Notes: generated by a model from the sequence alone, not told the origin. A DNA stretch of 64,000 nt from Desulfobulbus elongatus DSM 2908 (GCF_000621145.1 NZ_JHZB01000010.1:55371-119370); one strand, 5' to 3'; counted from the first letter of the stretch, positions 1 to 9,445 are shown. Numbers and translations: made by a program.

Positions 1-1
1 C

Positions 2-358
2 GACGGGGACTTGGTTATCGAGAGCTATCCCGGCGCCTTCTCCCAGATTCTGACCAACCTGATCATCAACACCCTCACCCACGGGTTTGCTCCCGAGCAG
101 GCCGGCACCATCCGCATCGAGGTGCGCCGTACCGACGGGAACCTGGAACTGCGGTACGCCGACGACGGCAAGGGCATGGCCGCCGAGGTTCGCGACCACA
201 TCTTCGAGCCCTTTTTCACCACTTCCCGCAGCCATGGCTCGACCGGCCTCGGCATGCATATCGTCTTCAACATCGTCACCCGGACCCTGGGCGGCACCAT
301 CGTCTGCGAAAGCGCACCGGGGCAGGGGGCCGTTTTTGTCATAACCATGCCGGTTTGA
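2..358 (+). CDS. Sensor histidine kinase, C-terminal ATPase part (5' end outside window)
   Basis: Only the C-terminal part is in the window; the frame is already open at base 2, so the TTG at 11 is not the true start. The visible part is a HATPase_c domain. It has an N-box around NTLTHGF, a G1 box DDGKGM, an F-box IFEPFFTT and a G2 box GSTGLGM, followed by the usual C-terminal GQGAVF segment, so the ATP-binding half is intact. It lies 13 bp upstream of an HD-GYP response regulator on the same strand. That makes it the likely cognate kinase, which is inference from position. The sensor and dimerisation domains cannot be judged. Confidence 0.9.
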   Translation, partial: DGDLVIESYPGAFSQILTNLIINTLTHGFAPEQAGTIRIEVRRTDGNLELRYADDGKGMAAEVRDHIFEPFFTTSRSHGSTGLGMHIVFNIVTRTLGGTIVCESAPGQGAVFVITMPV

Positions 359-371
359 CACGAAAAAGACC

Positions 372-1952
372 ATGACCGAACCCGACGAAATCCTGTTCAA
401 GAACGAACCCCCGGAGCCGACCCGGAGCCCGGCCTCCCAGGCACCGGTCCGCGGCGAGCCCTGGAAGATCCTGATCGTCGACGACGAGGCCGATGTCCAC
501 AGCGTCACCACCTACATGATCAAGGGGCTCGATTTCCTGGGCCGCGGCTTCGCCTTCTTCCATGCCTACAGCGGCGTGGAGGCCCGGGAAATCCTGCGCG
601 AGCACCAGGACATGGCCGTGGTCCTGCTCGACGTGGTCATGGAAACCGAGGACAGCGGCCTGCGGCTGGTGCACTATATCCGCGAGGAGCTGAACAACCA
701 CGCGGTGCGGATCGTGCTGCGCACCGGCCAGCCCGGCAAGGCGCCGGCGGCCAAGGTGATCGTGGAGTACGACATCAACGACTACAAGGAGAAGACCGAA
801 CTGACCCTGGACAAGATGCTGGTCACGGTGATTTCGGCCCTGCGCAGCTACCACTTCATCACCACCCTCGAAAACAACCGCAAGGGCCTGAAGAGGATCA
901 TCGACGCCTCCTCCGACATTTTCGAGCGGCAATCCCTGCACAAGCTCGGCAGCGGCGTGCTCAATCAGCTGACCTCGATCCTCCAGTTGCAGGATGACGG
1001 CATCTGCGAGTATGCTTCGGGGCTGACCGCTTCGAACGTCGAGGGGCAGTCGGTGGTGCTGGCGGCCACCGGCACATTCAGTCGCTATGTCGACCAACCC
1101 TTCACCGAGGTGGAAACCGTGCTGATGCAGACCGCCCTGTCGCAGGCGCAGTCCCGGCAGCACGGCTTCTTCTGCGAGGAGGGCAAATGCGCCTGGTATT
1201 TCAAGAGCCAGACCGGTTCGGAGAATTTTCTCTATTTCGAGATCGCCAGGGAACTGGATGAAAACGATCGGGATCTGCTGGAGCTGTTCTTCACCAACGT
1301 CTCCTTGGCCTATGACAATCTCTTTTTGCACAAGGGCATCGAGGACACCCAAAAAGAAATTATCTTCCAGATCGCCGAAACCATGGAGTGCCGGTCCGCC
1401 GAAACCGGCAGCCATGTCCGGCGGGTGGCCGAGTACGCCCGGATGCTGGCCCTCAAGTACGGCCTGAACGAGGAGGAGGCCGAGATGCTCAAGCTGGCCT
1501 CCACCCCGCACGACCTGGGCAAGATCGGCATCCCGGACTCCATCCTCAACAAACCCGGCCCCCTGACGCCGGAGGAATACCAGATCATCAAGACACATGT
1601 CTACCGCGGCCACGACCTGCTGATGCATTCGTCGAGCCCGATCATCCAGGCTGCGGCCAAGATCATCCTCCAGCATCACGAGCGGTGGGACGGTCAGGGC
1701 TATCCCCAGGGACTGCGGGGCGAGGAGATCCATATCCATGGACGGATCATCGGCGTGGCCGATGTTTTCGACGCCCTGTCCAACCGGCGCGTCTATCACG
1801 AGGCCTGGACCTGGGAGGAGGTGTTCGCCCATTTCCGGGAGCAGCGGGGCCGCCACTTCGATCCCAGGCTGGTGGACATCCTCCTGGACAACCAGGAGGA
1901 ATTCAAGGCCATCTGGGCGCGCTACAACGCCCTCGGGGTGCAGTTCACGTAA
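372..1952 (+). CDS. HD-GYP domain response regulator (REC-DUF3369-HD-GYP)
   Basis: A 526-residue protein predicted to hydrolyse cyclic di-GMP under control of a receiver domain. After a Pro-rich leader of about 30 residues comes a REC domain (about 32-150) with the acidic pair VDDEAD and the phospho-acceptor region LLDVVM. The middle (about 170-320) resembles the DUF3369 sensor module usually found in this architecture. The C-terminal third carries the HD-GYP signature: HVRRVAEYA, the HD pair in HDLGKIGIPD, ILQHHERWDG and GQGYP, then GVADVFDAL. The metal ligands of the family appear to be present, so activity is expected. The histidine kinase just upstream is the probable partner. Confidence 0.93.
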   Translation: MTEPDEILFKNEPPEPTRSPASQAPVRGEPWKILIVDDEADVHSVTTYMIKGLDFLGRGFAFFHAYSGVEAREILREHQDMAVVLLDVVMETEDSGLRLVHYIREELNNHAVRIVLRTGQPGKAPAAKVIVEYDINDYKEKTELTLDKMLVTVISALRSYHFITTLENNRKGLKRIIDASSDIFERQSLHKLGSGVLNQLTSILQLQDDGICEYASGLTASNVEGQSVVLAATGTFSRYVDQPFTEVETVLMQTALSQAQSRQHGFFCEEGKCAWYFKSQTGSENFLYFEIARELDENDRDLLELFFTNVSLAYDNLFLHKGIEDTQKEIIFQIAETMECRSAETGSHVRRVAEYARMLALKYGLNEEEAEMLKLASTPHDLGKIGIPDSILNKPGPLTPEEYQIIKTHVYRGHDLLMHSSSPIIQAAAKIILQHHERWDGQGYPQGLRGEEIHIHGRIIGVADVFDALSNRRVYHEAWTWEEVFAHFREQRGRHFDPRLVDILLDNQEEFKAIWARYNALGVQFT

Positions 1953-1955
1953 GGC

Positions 1956-1981
1956 CCCGCAAGCGGGAAAAACATTTTTCC
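1956..1981 (+). terminator. Possible terminator after the HD-GYP gene
   Basis: Right after the TAA stop there is a CCCGC-AA-GCGGG hairpin (1956-1967), overlapping a second dyad GGAAAAA-CA-TTTTTCC (1966-1981) that ends in a T run. The stem is short. A further GGCGG-TTCG-CCGCC mini-hairpin lies at 2054-2067 in the leader of the next gene. Confidence 0.4.
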
Positions 1982-2097
1982 GTTATCGCGGCCATTCGCT
2001 TTTTCTTGAACTCTTTCAGCCGCTCAGGGTAAGAGATGGGGGCTGAAAACAATGGCGGTTCGCCGCCGCATCAATCCACTGGAGAGGAACGGACAGG

Positions 2098-2619
2098 ATG
2101 GGAAAAATCGGGAGAAATCACCCCTGCCCCTGCGGCTCGGGCAAAAAATACAAGCATTGCTGTCTGCCCGCCCGGCAGGCGGGGGCAAACGGTAGTCCGG
2201 CCAATCAGATGAAGATCTCGCTGATGGCCGCCATCGAAAAGATCCAGGCCCAGGCTGGCGAGAAGAAGGCGGCCTTCAACGAACTCGGCGTTTTTCTGTT
2301 TTTCAGCGACCACGAAGGGGATGCCTGGCTGTTGGAGGCCACCGAGTCCGATGCGGTGCAGCTCGCCCGGGACGGACAGCCCCTGAAGGTGCCCATCGAC
2401 GAGAATCCCGAGACCATCGAGATCAACTTCAGCCACACCTTTGCCATTCGCGACCGGCAGCTGTTCCTCACCGCCTATGCCGACAGGGCCGAAACCCGGC
2501 TCGACCGGGCGCCCGTCCAGCAGATCCACGCCGCCATCCGTCGTCTTTTCAAACGCTATCCCAAGGAGATGCTCGCGCGCATGCATGTGGACCCGAGTGG
2601 CGGCGAGGCCGAGGCCTAG
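2098..2619 (+). CDS. SEC-C metal-binding domain protein
   Basis: A 173-residue soluble protein of unknown specific role. The first 25 residues are a SEC-C motif (NHPCPCGSGKKYKHCC). This Zn-binding module is known from the SecA C-terminus and from many small proteins. The remainder, starting KISLMAAIEKIQ, is a mixed alpha/beta region with several acidic stretches that I do not recognise. The start is supported by a purine-rich GAGAGGAACGGACAG just upstream. It is followed after 9 bp by a VanZ-like gene. Role in secretion or protein quality control is possible but unproven. Confidence 0.8.
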   Translation: MGKIGRNHPCPCGSGKKYKHCCLPARQAGANGSPANQMKISLMAAIEKIQAQAGEKKAAFNELGVFLFFSDHEGDAWLLEATESDAVQLARDGQPLKVPIDENPETIEINFSHTFAIRDRQLFLTAYADRAETRLDRAPVQQIHAAIRRLFKRYPKEMLARMHVDPSGGEAEA

Positions 2620-2628
2620 GGACCCGGC

Positions 2629-3051
2629 ATGGACCGGCCGAAGGCGAGATGCCGCCTGCTCCCCGTGCTCCTGGCCATGGGGGCGATTTTTTACCAGTCG
2701 CACCAGCCGGGAAACAGTTTTTCCCTGCCGGAGATCGACCATGTCGACAAATTGCTCCATTCCCTGGTTTATGCGGTGCTGGCGCTTGCCTTTCTTTTTG
2801 CCCTGCCGCCGCAATGGCGACGGCAGCGGCCGTGGCTGGCTGGATGGGTGACGGTGCTGTTCTGCCTGCTGTACGGGATTTCCGATGAGGTGCATCAGGC
2901 CTTCATTCCCGGCCGGCATGCTGGCATCGACGATCTGGCGGCCGATGTTGCCGGCGGCCTGCTGGCGGTGGTCGGCTGCTGGGGATGGCGGCGATGGCGA
3001 ACGATCATGAAGAGCCGAGGACTTCCCCATGAGCCGTCTTGTTCTGGATGA
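2629..3051 (+). CDS. VanZ-like family membrane protein
   Basis: A 140-residue integral membrane protein with about four predicted helices. The N-terminal segment carries YQSHQPG followed by DHVDKLLHSLVYAVLAL. The motif SDEVHQAFIPGRHAGIDDLAADVAGG near the middle is the hallmark of the VanZ-like fold. The family includes the teicoplanin-resistance protein VanZ, but most members are uncharacterised; no antibiotic-resistance context is visible here. The 3' end overlaps the next gene by 23 bp, so the two are probably co-translated. Confidence 0.85.
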   Translation: MDRPKARCRLLPVLLAMGAIFYQSHQPGNSFSLPEIDHVDKLLHSLVYAVLALAFLFALPPQWRRQRPWLAGWVTVLFCLLYGISDEVHQAFIPGRHAGIDDLAADVAGGLLAVVGCWGWRRWRTIMKSRGLPHEPSCSG

Positions 3052-3802
3052 ACGGCATCAGCTCTTTTATGAGCGCCTGGCGGGCGAGGCCGGCCGCCCC
3101 TGGCTGGTGTTCCTGCACGAAGGTTTGGGCAGCGTGGCCCAGTGGGGGGACTTTCCCCGCGATCTGTGCCGCCGGACCCGCTGTCCGGGCCTGGCCTACG
3201 ACCGGCTCGGTCACGGCCGTTCTACCGGGCTCATCCGGCCCCGCACCAACCGCTATCTCCATGAATATGCCCTGGACGAGTTGCCCAGGGTGCTCGCGGC
3301 CCTGATTCCCGGCCAGCGCTTTGTGCTCGTCGGTCATTCCGACGGCGGCAGCATCAGTCTGATTTTCGGCGCGGAAAAGCCTGCGGGCCTGGTGGGTATT
3401 ATCACAGAAGCCGCCCATGTCATGGTCGAGCAGGTGACGGTCGACGGCGTGCGGCAGGCGCAGGCGGCGTGGGCGCAGGGCAAGCTCAGGAAGGGGCTGG
3501 CCCGCTCCCACGGCGAAAAAAGCGAGACCCTGTTCCGGGCCTGGGCCGAAACCTGGACCAGTGCCCCATTCCGCTCCTGGTCCATCGAAGATCTGCTGCC
3601 ATCCATCGAGGTGCCCCTACTGGTGCTCCAGGGCCGGAACGATCAGTACGGCACCCCGGCCCAGGTGGAAGCCATCGTCAGCCGGTCCGGCGGCTCCGCC
3701 ACCCCGCTGCTCCTGGAGGAGTGCGGCCATTCTCCCCACCTCGACTTCCCGGCATTGACCCTGGACCTGATGGCCTGCTTCGTCAACCGGATCGCCCGCT
3801 GA
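3029..3802 (+). CDS. Alpha/beta hydrolase
   Basis: A 257-residue alpha/beta-hydrolase-fold protein with no signal peptide. The nucleophile elbow is VGHSDGGS (Ser about residue 109). The acidic member is probably the Asp in QGRNDQYG, and the catalytic His lies in ECGHSPHLDFP near the C-terminus. The oxyanion-hole region is FLHEGLGS. Substrate is unknown; esterase, thioesterase or C-C hydrolase are all possible. Its ATG lies inside the end of the VanZ-like gene, suggesting coupling. It converges with hemB, and a bidirectional terminator separates them. Confidence 0.88.
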   Translation: MSRLVLDERHQLFYERLAGEAGRPWLVFLHEGLGSVAQWGDFPRDLCRRTRCPGLAYDRLGHGRSTGLIRPRTNRYLHEYALDELPRVLAALIPGQRFVLVGHSDGGSISLIFGAEKPAGLVGIITEAAHVMVEQVTVDGVRQAQAAWAQGKLRKGLARSHGEKSETLFRAWAETWTSAPFRSWSIEDLLPSIEVPLLVLQGRNDQYGTPAQVEAIVSRSGGSATPLLLEECGHSPHLDFPALTLDLMACFVNRIAR

Positions 3803-3805
3803 GAC

Positions 3806-3857
3806 GAAAAAACGAAAGCCTGGCGGCGGAGAAGTGTCCGCTGGCAGGCTTTCGTTT
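3806..3857. terminator. Bidirectional terminator between hydrolase and hemB
   Basis: A perfect 13-bp inverted repeat (3810-3822 with 3845-3857; core AACGAAAGCCTG) lies between two convergent genes. The A run at 3807-3812 becomes a T tract for minus-strand transcripts, so it should be stronger for hemB. Confidence 0.8.
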
Positions 3858-3883
3858 GGAGAATGGTGGCCCCGTGAGCGGGA

Positions 3884-4864
3884 TTACTGCCCGTTTGCCA
3901 GCAGCCGGGCCATGTCCTTGGCGAAGTAGGTGAGGATGAGGTCGGCGCCGGCGCGGCGGATGGCGATCAGGGATTCGGCCATCACCCGCTCGCCGTCGAT
4001 CCAGCCCTTTTCGGCGGCGGCCTTGATCATGGCGTATTCGCCGCTGACCTGGTAGGCGGCCACCGGCAGGTCGAACTCGTCGCGCAGCCGGCTGATGATG
4101 TCGAGGTAGGCCAGGGCCGGTTTGACCATGAGGATATCGGCACCCTCGTCGACATCGAGGGTAGCCTCGCGCAAGGCCTCCCTGCTGTTGGCCGGGTCCA
4201 TCTGGTAGCTGCGGCGGTCGCCGAATTGCGGCGCGCACTCGGCGGCGTCGCGGAACGGGCCGTAGAAGGCCGAGGCGTACTTGACCGCATAGGACATGAT
4301 CGGCACCATGTGGTACGAATTCTCGTCGAGCGCGGTACGGATCTCGCTCACCCGGCCGTCCATCATGTCCGAGGGCGCCACCATGTCGGCCCCGGCCTGG
4401 GCATGGGACAGGGCGGTCCTGGCCAGCAGTTCGAGGGTGGCGTCGTTGTCGACCTCGTTGCCGGCCAGGCAGCCGCAGTGGCCGTGGTCGGTGTACTCGC
4501 AGAGGCAGACATCGGTCACCACGGTCATCTCCGGCGCCTTGTTCTTCAGCTCGCGGATCGCCCGCTGGACAATGCCGTTGTTGGCGTAGGCGCCGGAACC
4601 GAGGCCGTCTTTCTTCTCCGGCAGGCCGAACAGGATGACCGAGCGGACCCCGAGGGAGAGGCATTCTTTCGCTTCCCTGGCCAGTTGGTCGACCGACAGC
4701 CGGAAGACGCCCGGCATGGAAGACACCTCCTCGCGGACGCCCTTGCCGGGAAGAACGAACAGGGGATAGATCATCTGCTCCGGCGCCAGCCGGGTTTCGC
4801 GGATCATGGCGCGGAAGGTTTCGGTTCGGCGCATTCGGCGCGGGCGGTATTCAGGAAAAACCAT
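3884..4864 (-). CDS. hemB: Delta-aminolevulinic acid dehydratase (porphobilinogen synthase)
   Basis: A cytosolic 326-residue enzyme that condenses two 5-aminolevulinate molecules into porphobilinogen for tetrapyrrole synthesis. The metal site [14 protein letters not shown] has the Cys-rich zinc-type pattern. The two active-site lysines lie in [16 protein letters not shown] and [12 protein letters not shown]. The ATG at 4864 gives the usual [14 protein letters not shown]-terminus and has GAGG about 7 nt upstream. The frame extends upstream to 4966, but that part has no family character. It is the last gene of the DUF4390-ntrY-ntrX-hemB block. Haem and sirohaem supply would suit a cytochrome-rich anaerobe. 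Confidence 0.97.
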   Translation of the reverse strand: MVFPEYRPRRMRRTETFRAMIRETRLAPEQMIYPLFVLPGKGVREEVSSMPGVFRLSVDQLAREAKECLSLGVRSVILFGLPEKKDGLGSGAYANNGIVQRAIRELKNKAPEMTVVTDVCLCEYTDHGHCGCLAGNEVDNDATLELLARTALSHAQAGADMVAPSDMMDGRVSEIRTALDENSYHMVPIMSYAVKYASAFYGPFRDAAECAPQFGDRRSYQMDPANSREALREATLDVDEGADILMVKPALAYLDIISRLRDEFDLPVAAYQVSGEYAMIKAAAEKGWIDGERVMAESLIAIRRAGADLILTYFAKDMARLLANGQ

Positions 4865-4981
4865 GGGATGCCTCAATCGAAAATGGGTTGGTTCAGTGGT
4901 CGTGTTCGGAAGAGCGGGGCGGTGCCTGTTGGGGCCGATGCCGGGGCCAGCGGCGTCCTCGGACATCCGCCGGCGATGACG

Positions 4982-6346
4982 CTATTTTACCGCGATGCCC
5001 AGGGCCTTCACTTTCTTGTGCAGGTGGCTGCGCTCCATGCCGATCTGCTCGGCGGTTTTTGAGATGTTGCCGTCGTTTTCCGCAAGCCTGGCCTGCAGAT
5101 ACTCGGTCTCGAAGCGGCGGCGGGCCTCCTTGTAATCGAGATGCCGGTAGGCCTGGTCCACAGGCCGGGCCGGCGGCTCCAGCAGGGGGGCGTTGCCGAG
5201 GAACAGGGCCACATCCTCGGCCTCGATTTCGTCGGCCGGCGTCATGATCACCAGCCGTTCCACCAGGTTGCGCAGTTCGCGCACATTGCCCGGCCAGGCG
5301 TGCCGCTGGAGCAGATGCAGGGCCGCGGCGGAGAACTGTTTGCGGCCGATGCCCTTGCGGCGGAACTGGTTGATGAAGTCGGCCACCAGCAGGGGAATGT
5401 CCTCGCGCCGGTCCACCAGGTCGGGCACCATGATGGGCACCACGTTGAGCCGGTAGAAGAGATCGGCCCGGAAGGCGCCCCTCTCGATTTCCTCTTCCAG
5501 ATTCTTGTTGGTGGCCGCCAGCACCCGCACATCGACCTCGATGGTGCGCGAGCCGCCGACCCGCTCGAATTTCTGTTCCTGCAGAATGCGGAGCACCTTG
5601 GCCTGGCTCTTCAAGCTCATGTCGCCGATTTCGTCGAGGAAGAGGGTGGAGCCGCTGGCCTGGTCGAACTTGCCCTTCTTGTTCTCCGTCGCCCCGGTGA
5701 AGGCGCCCTTGACATGGCCGAACAGCTCGGACTCGATCAATTCCTCGGGAATGGCCGCGCAATTGACCGCCACCATCGGCTGCCGTGCCCGGCGGGACAG
5801 GCGGTGGATGGTCTGGGCCACCAACTCCTTGCCGGTGCCGTGGCCGCCCCGGATCAGCACCCAGGCGTCAGTGGGCGCCACCCGTTCGATCTGCTGCCGC
5901 AGCTGCACCACCAGCGGGCTGGTGCCGGTGATGTTGACCGGGGCCGGGCCGCTCTCCCGCAGCAGCTGGTTTTCCCGCTCCAGGTGCGCCAGCTGCAATC
6001 CCTTTTTGATCGAGAGAATGGTTTTGTCGTAGGAGAGCGGTTTTTCGATGAAATCGAAGGCACCGCTACGGGTGGCCTGCACCGCGGTTTCGATGGTGCC
6101 GTGGCCCGAGATCATGATCACCGGCAGGGAAAAGCGCTGCCTGATCAGTTTCAGGGCCTCCAGACCGTCCATGCCCGGCATCCAGATGTCGAGCAGGACC
6201 AGGTGCACATCCTTTTCGTCCAGCATCTGCATCCCCTCCTCGGCGCTCGCCGCGGTCAGGGGCGCAAACCCCTCGTCGGCCAGGATGCCCGCGAGGCTGT
6301 CGCGGATGGCGGCCTCGTCGTCGATAATGAGAATGGTGTCGGGCAT
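4982..6346 (-). CDS. ntrX: Sigma-54-dependent response regulator, NtrX-like
   Basis: A 454-residue NtrC-family activator. It has a REC domain (LIIDDEAAIRDSL; phospho-acceptor in LLDIWMPGMDG), then an AAA+ sigma-54 interaction domain with Walker A GGHGTGKE, the sigma-54 contact motif GAFTGA and Walker B LFLDEIGDM. The C-terminal helix-turn-helix is around KTAEQIGMERSHLHKKVKALGI. The Walker A starts RGGHGTGKE where most family members have GESGTGKE, so its first part is unusual, although the GK pair is kept. Immediately upstream on the same strand is the NtrY-like kinase, giving a complete two-component pair. In related bacteria such pairs act on nitrogen, redox or envelope genes; the regulon here is not visible. 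Confidence 0.9.
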   Translation of the reverse strand: MPDTILIIDDEAAIRDSLAGILADEGFAPLTAASAEEGMQMLDEKDVHLVLLDIWMPGMDGLEALKLIRQRFSLPVIMISGHGTIETAVQATRSGAFDFIEKPLSYDKTILSIKKGLQLAHLERENQLLRESGPAPVNITGTSPLVVQLRQQIERVAPTDAWVLIRGGHGTGKELVAQTIHRLSRRARQPMVAVNCAAIPEELIESELFGHVKGAFTGATENKKGKFDQASGSTLFLDEIGDMSLKSQAKVLRILQEQKFERVGGSRTIEVDVRVLAATNKNLEEEIERGAFRADLFYRLNVVPIMVPDLVDRREDIPLLVADFINQFRRKGIGRKQFSAAALHLLQRHAWPGNVRELRNLVERLVIMTPADEIEAEDVALFLGNAPLLEPPARPVDQAYRHLDYKEARRRFETEYLQARLAENDGNISKTAEQIGMERSHLHKKVKALGIAVK

Positions 6347-6433
6347 GGGCAGGTGGCGAAAAAAAAGAGCGGTTGCGGTGCGCGGAGCGGCTGTTCGCGG
6401 GCGATCGTTCAGCTGAACGATGGCGCCATCATA

Positions 6434-8656
6434 TCAGGTATCCAGCGGCAGCTCAACCGCAAAGACCGTGCCGGCGGGGGTGTTGTCGTGGACCCGGATG
6501 GTGCCGCCGTGCTCGCTGACGATGGTGTGGGCGATGGCCAGGCCGAGGCCGGTGCCCGATTTGCGGGTGGAAAAATAGGGCTCGAAGATCCGCACCTTGA
6601 CCTCGTCGGCAATGCCCGGGCCATCGTCGGCCACCGCCATGCGGACCTGGCCGGCCCTGTCGCCGAATCCGAGGGAGACCGTGATGGTGCCGCCGTCGCC
6701 CAGAACAGAGACGGCGTTGTCGAGCAGGTTGATCAGCACCCGTTTGAGCTGGACGCCGTCGAAGAGAAATTCGGGCACCGCCGGGTCGATCCGGCAGACG
6801 ATGGTCAGGTGCTTGTGTGCCTCCTGATAGAGGATTGCCATTTCCCAGATCAGGTTTCCCAGGTTTTTCCGCTCCTTGCGCAGTTTGGGCATGCGGGCGA
6901 AGTCGGAGAACTCGCTCACCAGTTTCTTGATCTCGTCGACCTGGTTGACGATGGTGGCGGTGCACTGGTCGAAGATCTCCCGGTTGTCGTCGATGCTGTC
7001 CAGGTAGCGTTTGCGCAGCCGCTGGGCCGAGAGCTGGATGGGCGTCAGCGGGTTCTTGATCTCATGGGCGATGCGGCGGGCCACTTCCTGCCAGGCGGCG
7101 AGCCGTTGCGCCTTTTCCAGGTTGGTCAGGTTGTCGAAGACGATGACGAAGCCGATGGGCTGCTGCCAATCGTCCACCATGCGGGTGACGTTGACCTGGA
7201 GGGACAAAGTTTCGCCCCGGCGGATGGTCACCCGCAGATGCCGCTCGATCGTCTGCCTGCCGCTGGCCAGCAGTTCCTTCAAGAAACTCTCGACGATGAG
7301 CACGTGCTGTTTGGGCAGGGCGACATGGAAATCCCTGCCCAGGAAGGCGGCGGGCCTGATGGCCAGCAATTCCTCGGCGAAGCGGTTGATGGTGGTGATC
7401 CGGTTGTTCTCGTCCAGGGCGATGACGCCGGCGGCCACGTTTTCCAGGATGGTTTCGAGGTAGCGGCGGCGCTGTTCCGACACCTCGGTGCTGTCCTGCA
7501 GCGCCTGGTGGGTCCGGGCCAGTTGCCGGTTCGACGCCAGGATCTCCGCGGTCATGGAGTTGAAGGAGTCGACCAGCATGCCCATCTCGTCGTCCGCCTC
7601 CTTCTCGACGATGAAATCCATATCGCCGTCGGCCACCCTCCTGGTGGCCTCGGCCAGCTTCTTGATCGGTCCGGTGAGGCCGCGGGCGATGTAGAAGCCG
7701 AACCAGATCGCCCCGAACAGCACCAGCAGGGTGATGATCAGGAGCATGATGATGAGGCTGAATTTGATCGGCGCCTTGAGCATGACCAGTTGCTGGTAGC
7801 CGGTGATGCCCCCGGAAATGGACTGCATGGCTTCGAGCCGGGCGGCGGGGACCAGAACGGTGGTGATCAGGAACCAGGTTTGCGGGGTTTCCAACCTGAC
7901 CTCCACCGGGACGATCGCCTCGATCAATTCGCCCAGGGCGGTTTTCTGGGTGACCACCTCGGTGCGGTCGAAGGTGGCGGTCAGGCGCAGGGCCTCCGAG
8001 GGCGGAGAGGGCGGCGTCATGGCCTGGAGACGGGGACCGGTCACCGAGACGAGCGGTTTCCGTTCGTTGTCGAGCAGGAGGATGGAGTCCGGGGCGCCCG
8101 GCAGATCGATTTCGAGCGTCTTGGAGAAGAATTGCTCCAGGGCATTTGCATCGGTCAGATCCAGGGTGCCGCTTTCCAGGATCGAGGCGAGTTGGCGGCC
8201 GGTGTACTCGGCCTGCTCGCCGCTGTCGTGGAGGGTCGCCTGCGCCAGCTTGAGCGAGGACTGGAGCGAATCCTCCACCTGGGCGTTGAACCAGTAGTCC
8301 ATGGAGGTGGAGACGAAGCGCAGGGCCACGAAGAAGAGGATGGCCGTGGGGATCAGGGAAAGCGAGACGAAGCAGATCACCAGCCGGGTGCGCAGACGGG
8401 AGCCGAGGATTTTCTGATTGCGTTCGAAGATCAGCTCCACCAGGTTGCGCAGCACCAGGTAGAGCATGAGCAGCAGCAGCAGCCCGTTGACGTTGATCAG
8501 GGCGAAGATCAGGATGGTGCTGGAAATGGGCAGGTTGAAATCGCCGCTGAGCAGGCCGCGCTGGACGTAGCCCAGAACCGGGATGAGCAGGAGGCAGAAG
8601 ACGATGACGATGCGAACCAGCCGCTGCTTCTTTTTTCTCTGTTCCGCGGTGAGCAT
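6434..8656 (-). CDS. ntrY: Sensor histidine kinase, NtrY-like
   Basis: A 740-residue membrane kinase. The N-terminal region has about three membrane helices, then a periplasmic/extracytoplasmic sensing segment, a further helix (LLIITLLVLFGAIWFG), a HAMP linker (ARGLTGPIKKLAEATRRVADGD), a PAS domain with ALDENNRITTINR, a HisKA box with AHEIKNPLTPIQLSAQRLRK and a HATPase domain (NLLDNAV, DDGPGI, GTGLGLAI). This order is characteristic of NtrY. The chosen start (MLTAEQRKKK, 8656) avoids overlap with the upstream gene. A longer in-frame start at 8731 is possible, and no convincing ribosome site separates them. Confidence 0.9.
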   Translation of the reverse strand: MLTAEQRKKKQRLVRIVIVFCLLLIPVLGYVQRGLLSGDFNLPISSTILIFALINVNGLLLLLMLYLVLRNLVELIFERNQKILGSRLRTRLVICFVSLSLIPTAILFFVALRFVSTSMDYWFNAQVEDSLQSSLKLAQATLHDSGEQAEYTGRQLASILESGTLDLTDANALEQFFSKTLEIDLPGAPDSILLLDNERKPLVSVTGPRLQAMTPPSPPSEALRLTATFDRTEVVTQKTALGELIEAIVPVEVRLETPQTWFLITTVLVPAARLEAMQSISGGITGYQQLVMLKAPIKFSLIIMLLIITLLVLFGAIWFGFYIARGLTGPIKKLAEATRRVADGDMDFIVEKEADDEMGMLVDSFNSMTAEILASNRQLARTHQALQDSTEVSEQRRRYLETILENVAAGVIALDENNRITTINRFAEELLAIRPAAFLGRDFHVALPKQHVLIVESFLKELLASGRQTIERHLRVTIRRGETLSLQVNVTRMVDDWQQPIGFVIVFDNLTNLEKAQRLAAWQEVARRIAHEIKNPLTPIQLSAQRLRKRYLDSIDDNREIFDQCTATIVNQVDEIKKLVSEFSDFARMPKLRKERKNLGNLIWEMAILYQEAHKHLTIVCRIDPAVPEFLFDGVQLKRVLINLLDNAVSVLGDGGTITVSLGFGDRAGQVRMAVADDGPGIADEVKVRIFEPYFSTRKSGTGLGLAIAHTIVSEHGGTIRVHDNTPAGTVFAVELPLDT

Positions 8657-8675
8657 CGGTGGCCGGAACCGGGGG

Positions 8676-9251
8676 TCAGTACCTGAATTCGATGGTTCGC
8701 CAGTCGGTTTCGAAATCCCACAACGCGGCAAAGGGAAGCAGGCGGTGCATGCCGAATGGCAACGAGCCCTTCTTCAGGGTCACCTTGAAATGAATGGCAT
8801 AGGGTGCATCGGGCACCAACCGGGCGAGGGCGATCACCTTGACGCCGTTCAGTTCGGCCATCAGTTGCTTGGCCTGGTCCAGGTCGGCGGTGGTCACACT
8901 TTTGTTGGCCTGGTCGGAAAGAACGACCGTGTACGCCTTGGTGGCCGTGTCAAAGGAAAGGGTGTGCGTGACGGCGGATTCGACCAGGGTGGTGTTGAAC
9001 CATTTGCCGTCGGTCTTGATCAGTTCCATGTGGTAGGTGAACACAACGGGGACGCCGTTGTGGATATCGTCGAGCATTCCCTTGGTGAAACCGTCTTTCA
9101 CCGTGGCGAAGAGCAGGAGATCGGTGTCCGAGGTGGTGACGATGATGTCTTTGACTTCAGGTGATTCTTCTGCCAGGGCCGACGGCAGGCAGGGATGGAA
9201 CGCCAGCAGGTAGGCGCAGAGAAAAAGCAGTCGGATGTCGAAAAATTTCAT
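8676..9251 (-). CDS. DUF4390 exported protein
   Basis: A 191-residue protein with a cleavable-looking signal peptide (MKFFDIRLLFLCAYLLAF, Ala-rich end LPSALAEE). The mature part is beta-rich, with KDIIVTTSDTDLLLFATVKDGF and a C-terminal ending FETDWRTIEFRY, as in DUF4390 proteins. Family members commonly sit directly upstream of ntrY-ntrX, as here, and could be the periplasmic input to the kinase (inference). The gene is read with ntrY, ntrX and hemB; 19 nt separate it from ntrY. The start was chosen for the signal peptide. Confidence 0.8.
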   Translation of the reverse strand: MKFFDIRLLFLCAYLLAFHPCLPSALAEESPEVKDIIVTTSDTDLLLFATVKDGFTKGMLDDIHNGVPVVFTYHMELIKTDGKWFNTTLVESAVTHTLSFDTATKAYTVVLSDQANKSVTTADLDQAKQLMAELNGVKVIALARLVPDAPYAIHFKVTLKKGSLPFGMHRLLPFAALWDFETDWRTIEFRY

Positions 9252-9314
9252 TCTATGGGGTAAAGGCCGCAACGCCTGTGCTCGGTAAGGAATCAACTGC
9301 AAATATACCCAGAG

Positions 9315-9343
9315 CATATACCTGATTGACAGATATTTGTCCA
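9315..9343 (-). promoter_or_regulatory. Candidate sigma-70 promoter for the DUF4390-ntrY-ntrX-hemB block
   Basis: Read on the minus strand: -35 TGGACA, 17-bp spacer, -10 TATATG. It would start transcription about 57 nt upstream of the DUF4390 ATG. It lies in an AT-rich patch of an otherwise GC-rich gap. Confidence 0.5.
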
Positions 9344-9445
9344 CGACAAGGACCGGCCCGCCGGGGGAGAAGTGAGGGCTGTCCGCGCCTCGTCCCATCC
9401 GGGCAGCGACCGGACCGCCTGCCGATGACAGTGCGGGGAACACGA

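Noticed and set aside
339..1856. A 505-codon minus-strand open frame
   Set aside because: Antisense shadow of the HD-GYP regulator, whose motifs are all intact on the plus strand.
5141..8686. An 1181-codon plus-strand open frame
   Set aside because: It is exactly antisense to the well-supported ntrX and ntrY genes. Its translation is rich in His, Gly, Asp and Gln with no domain, as expected from the complement of GC-rich codons.
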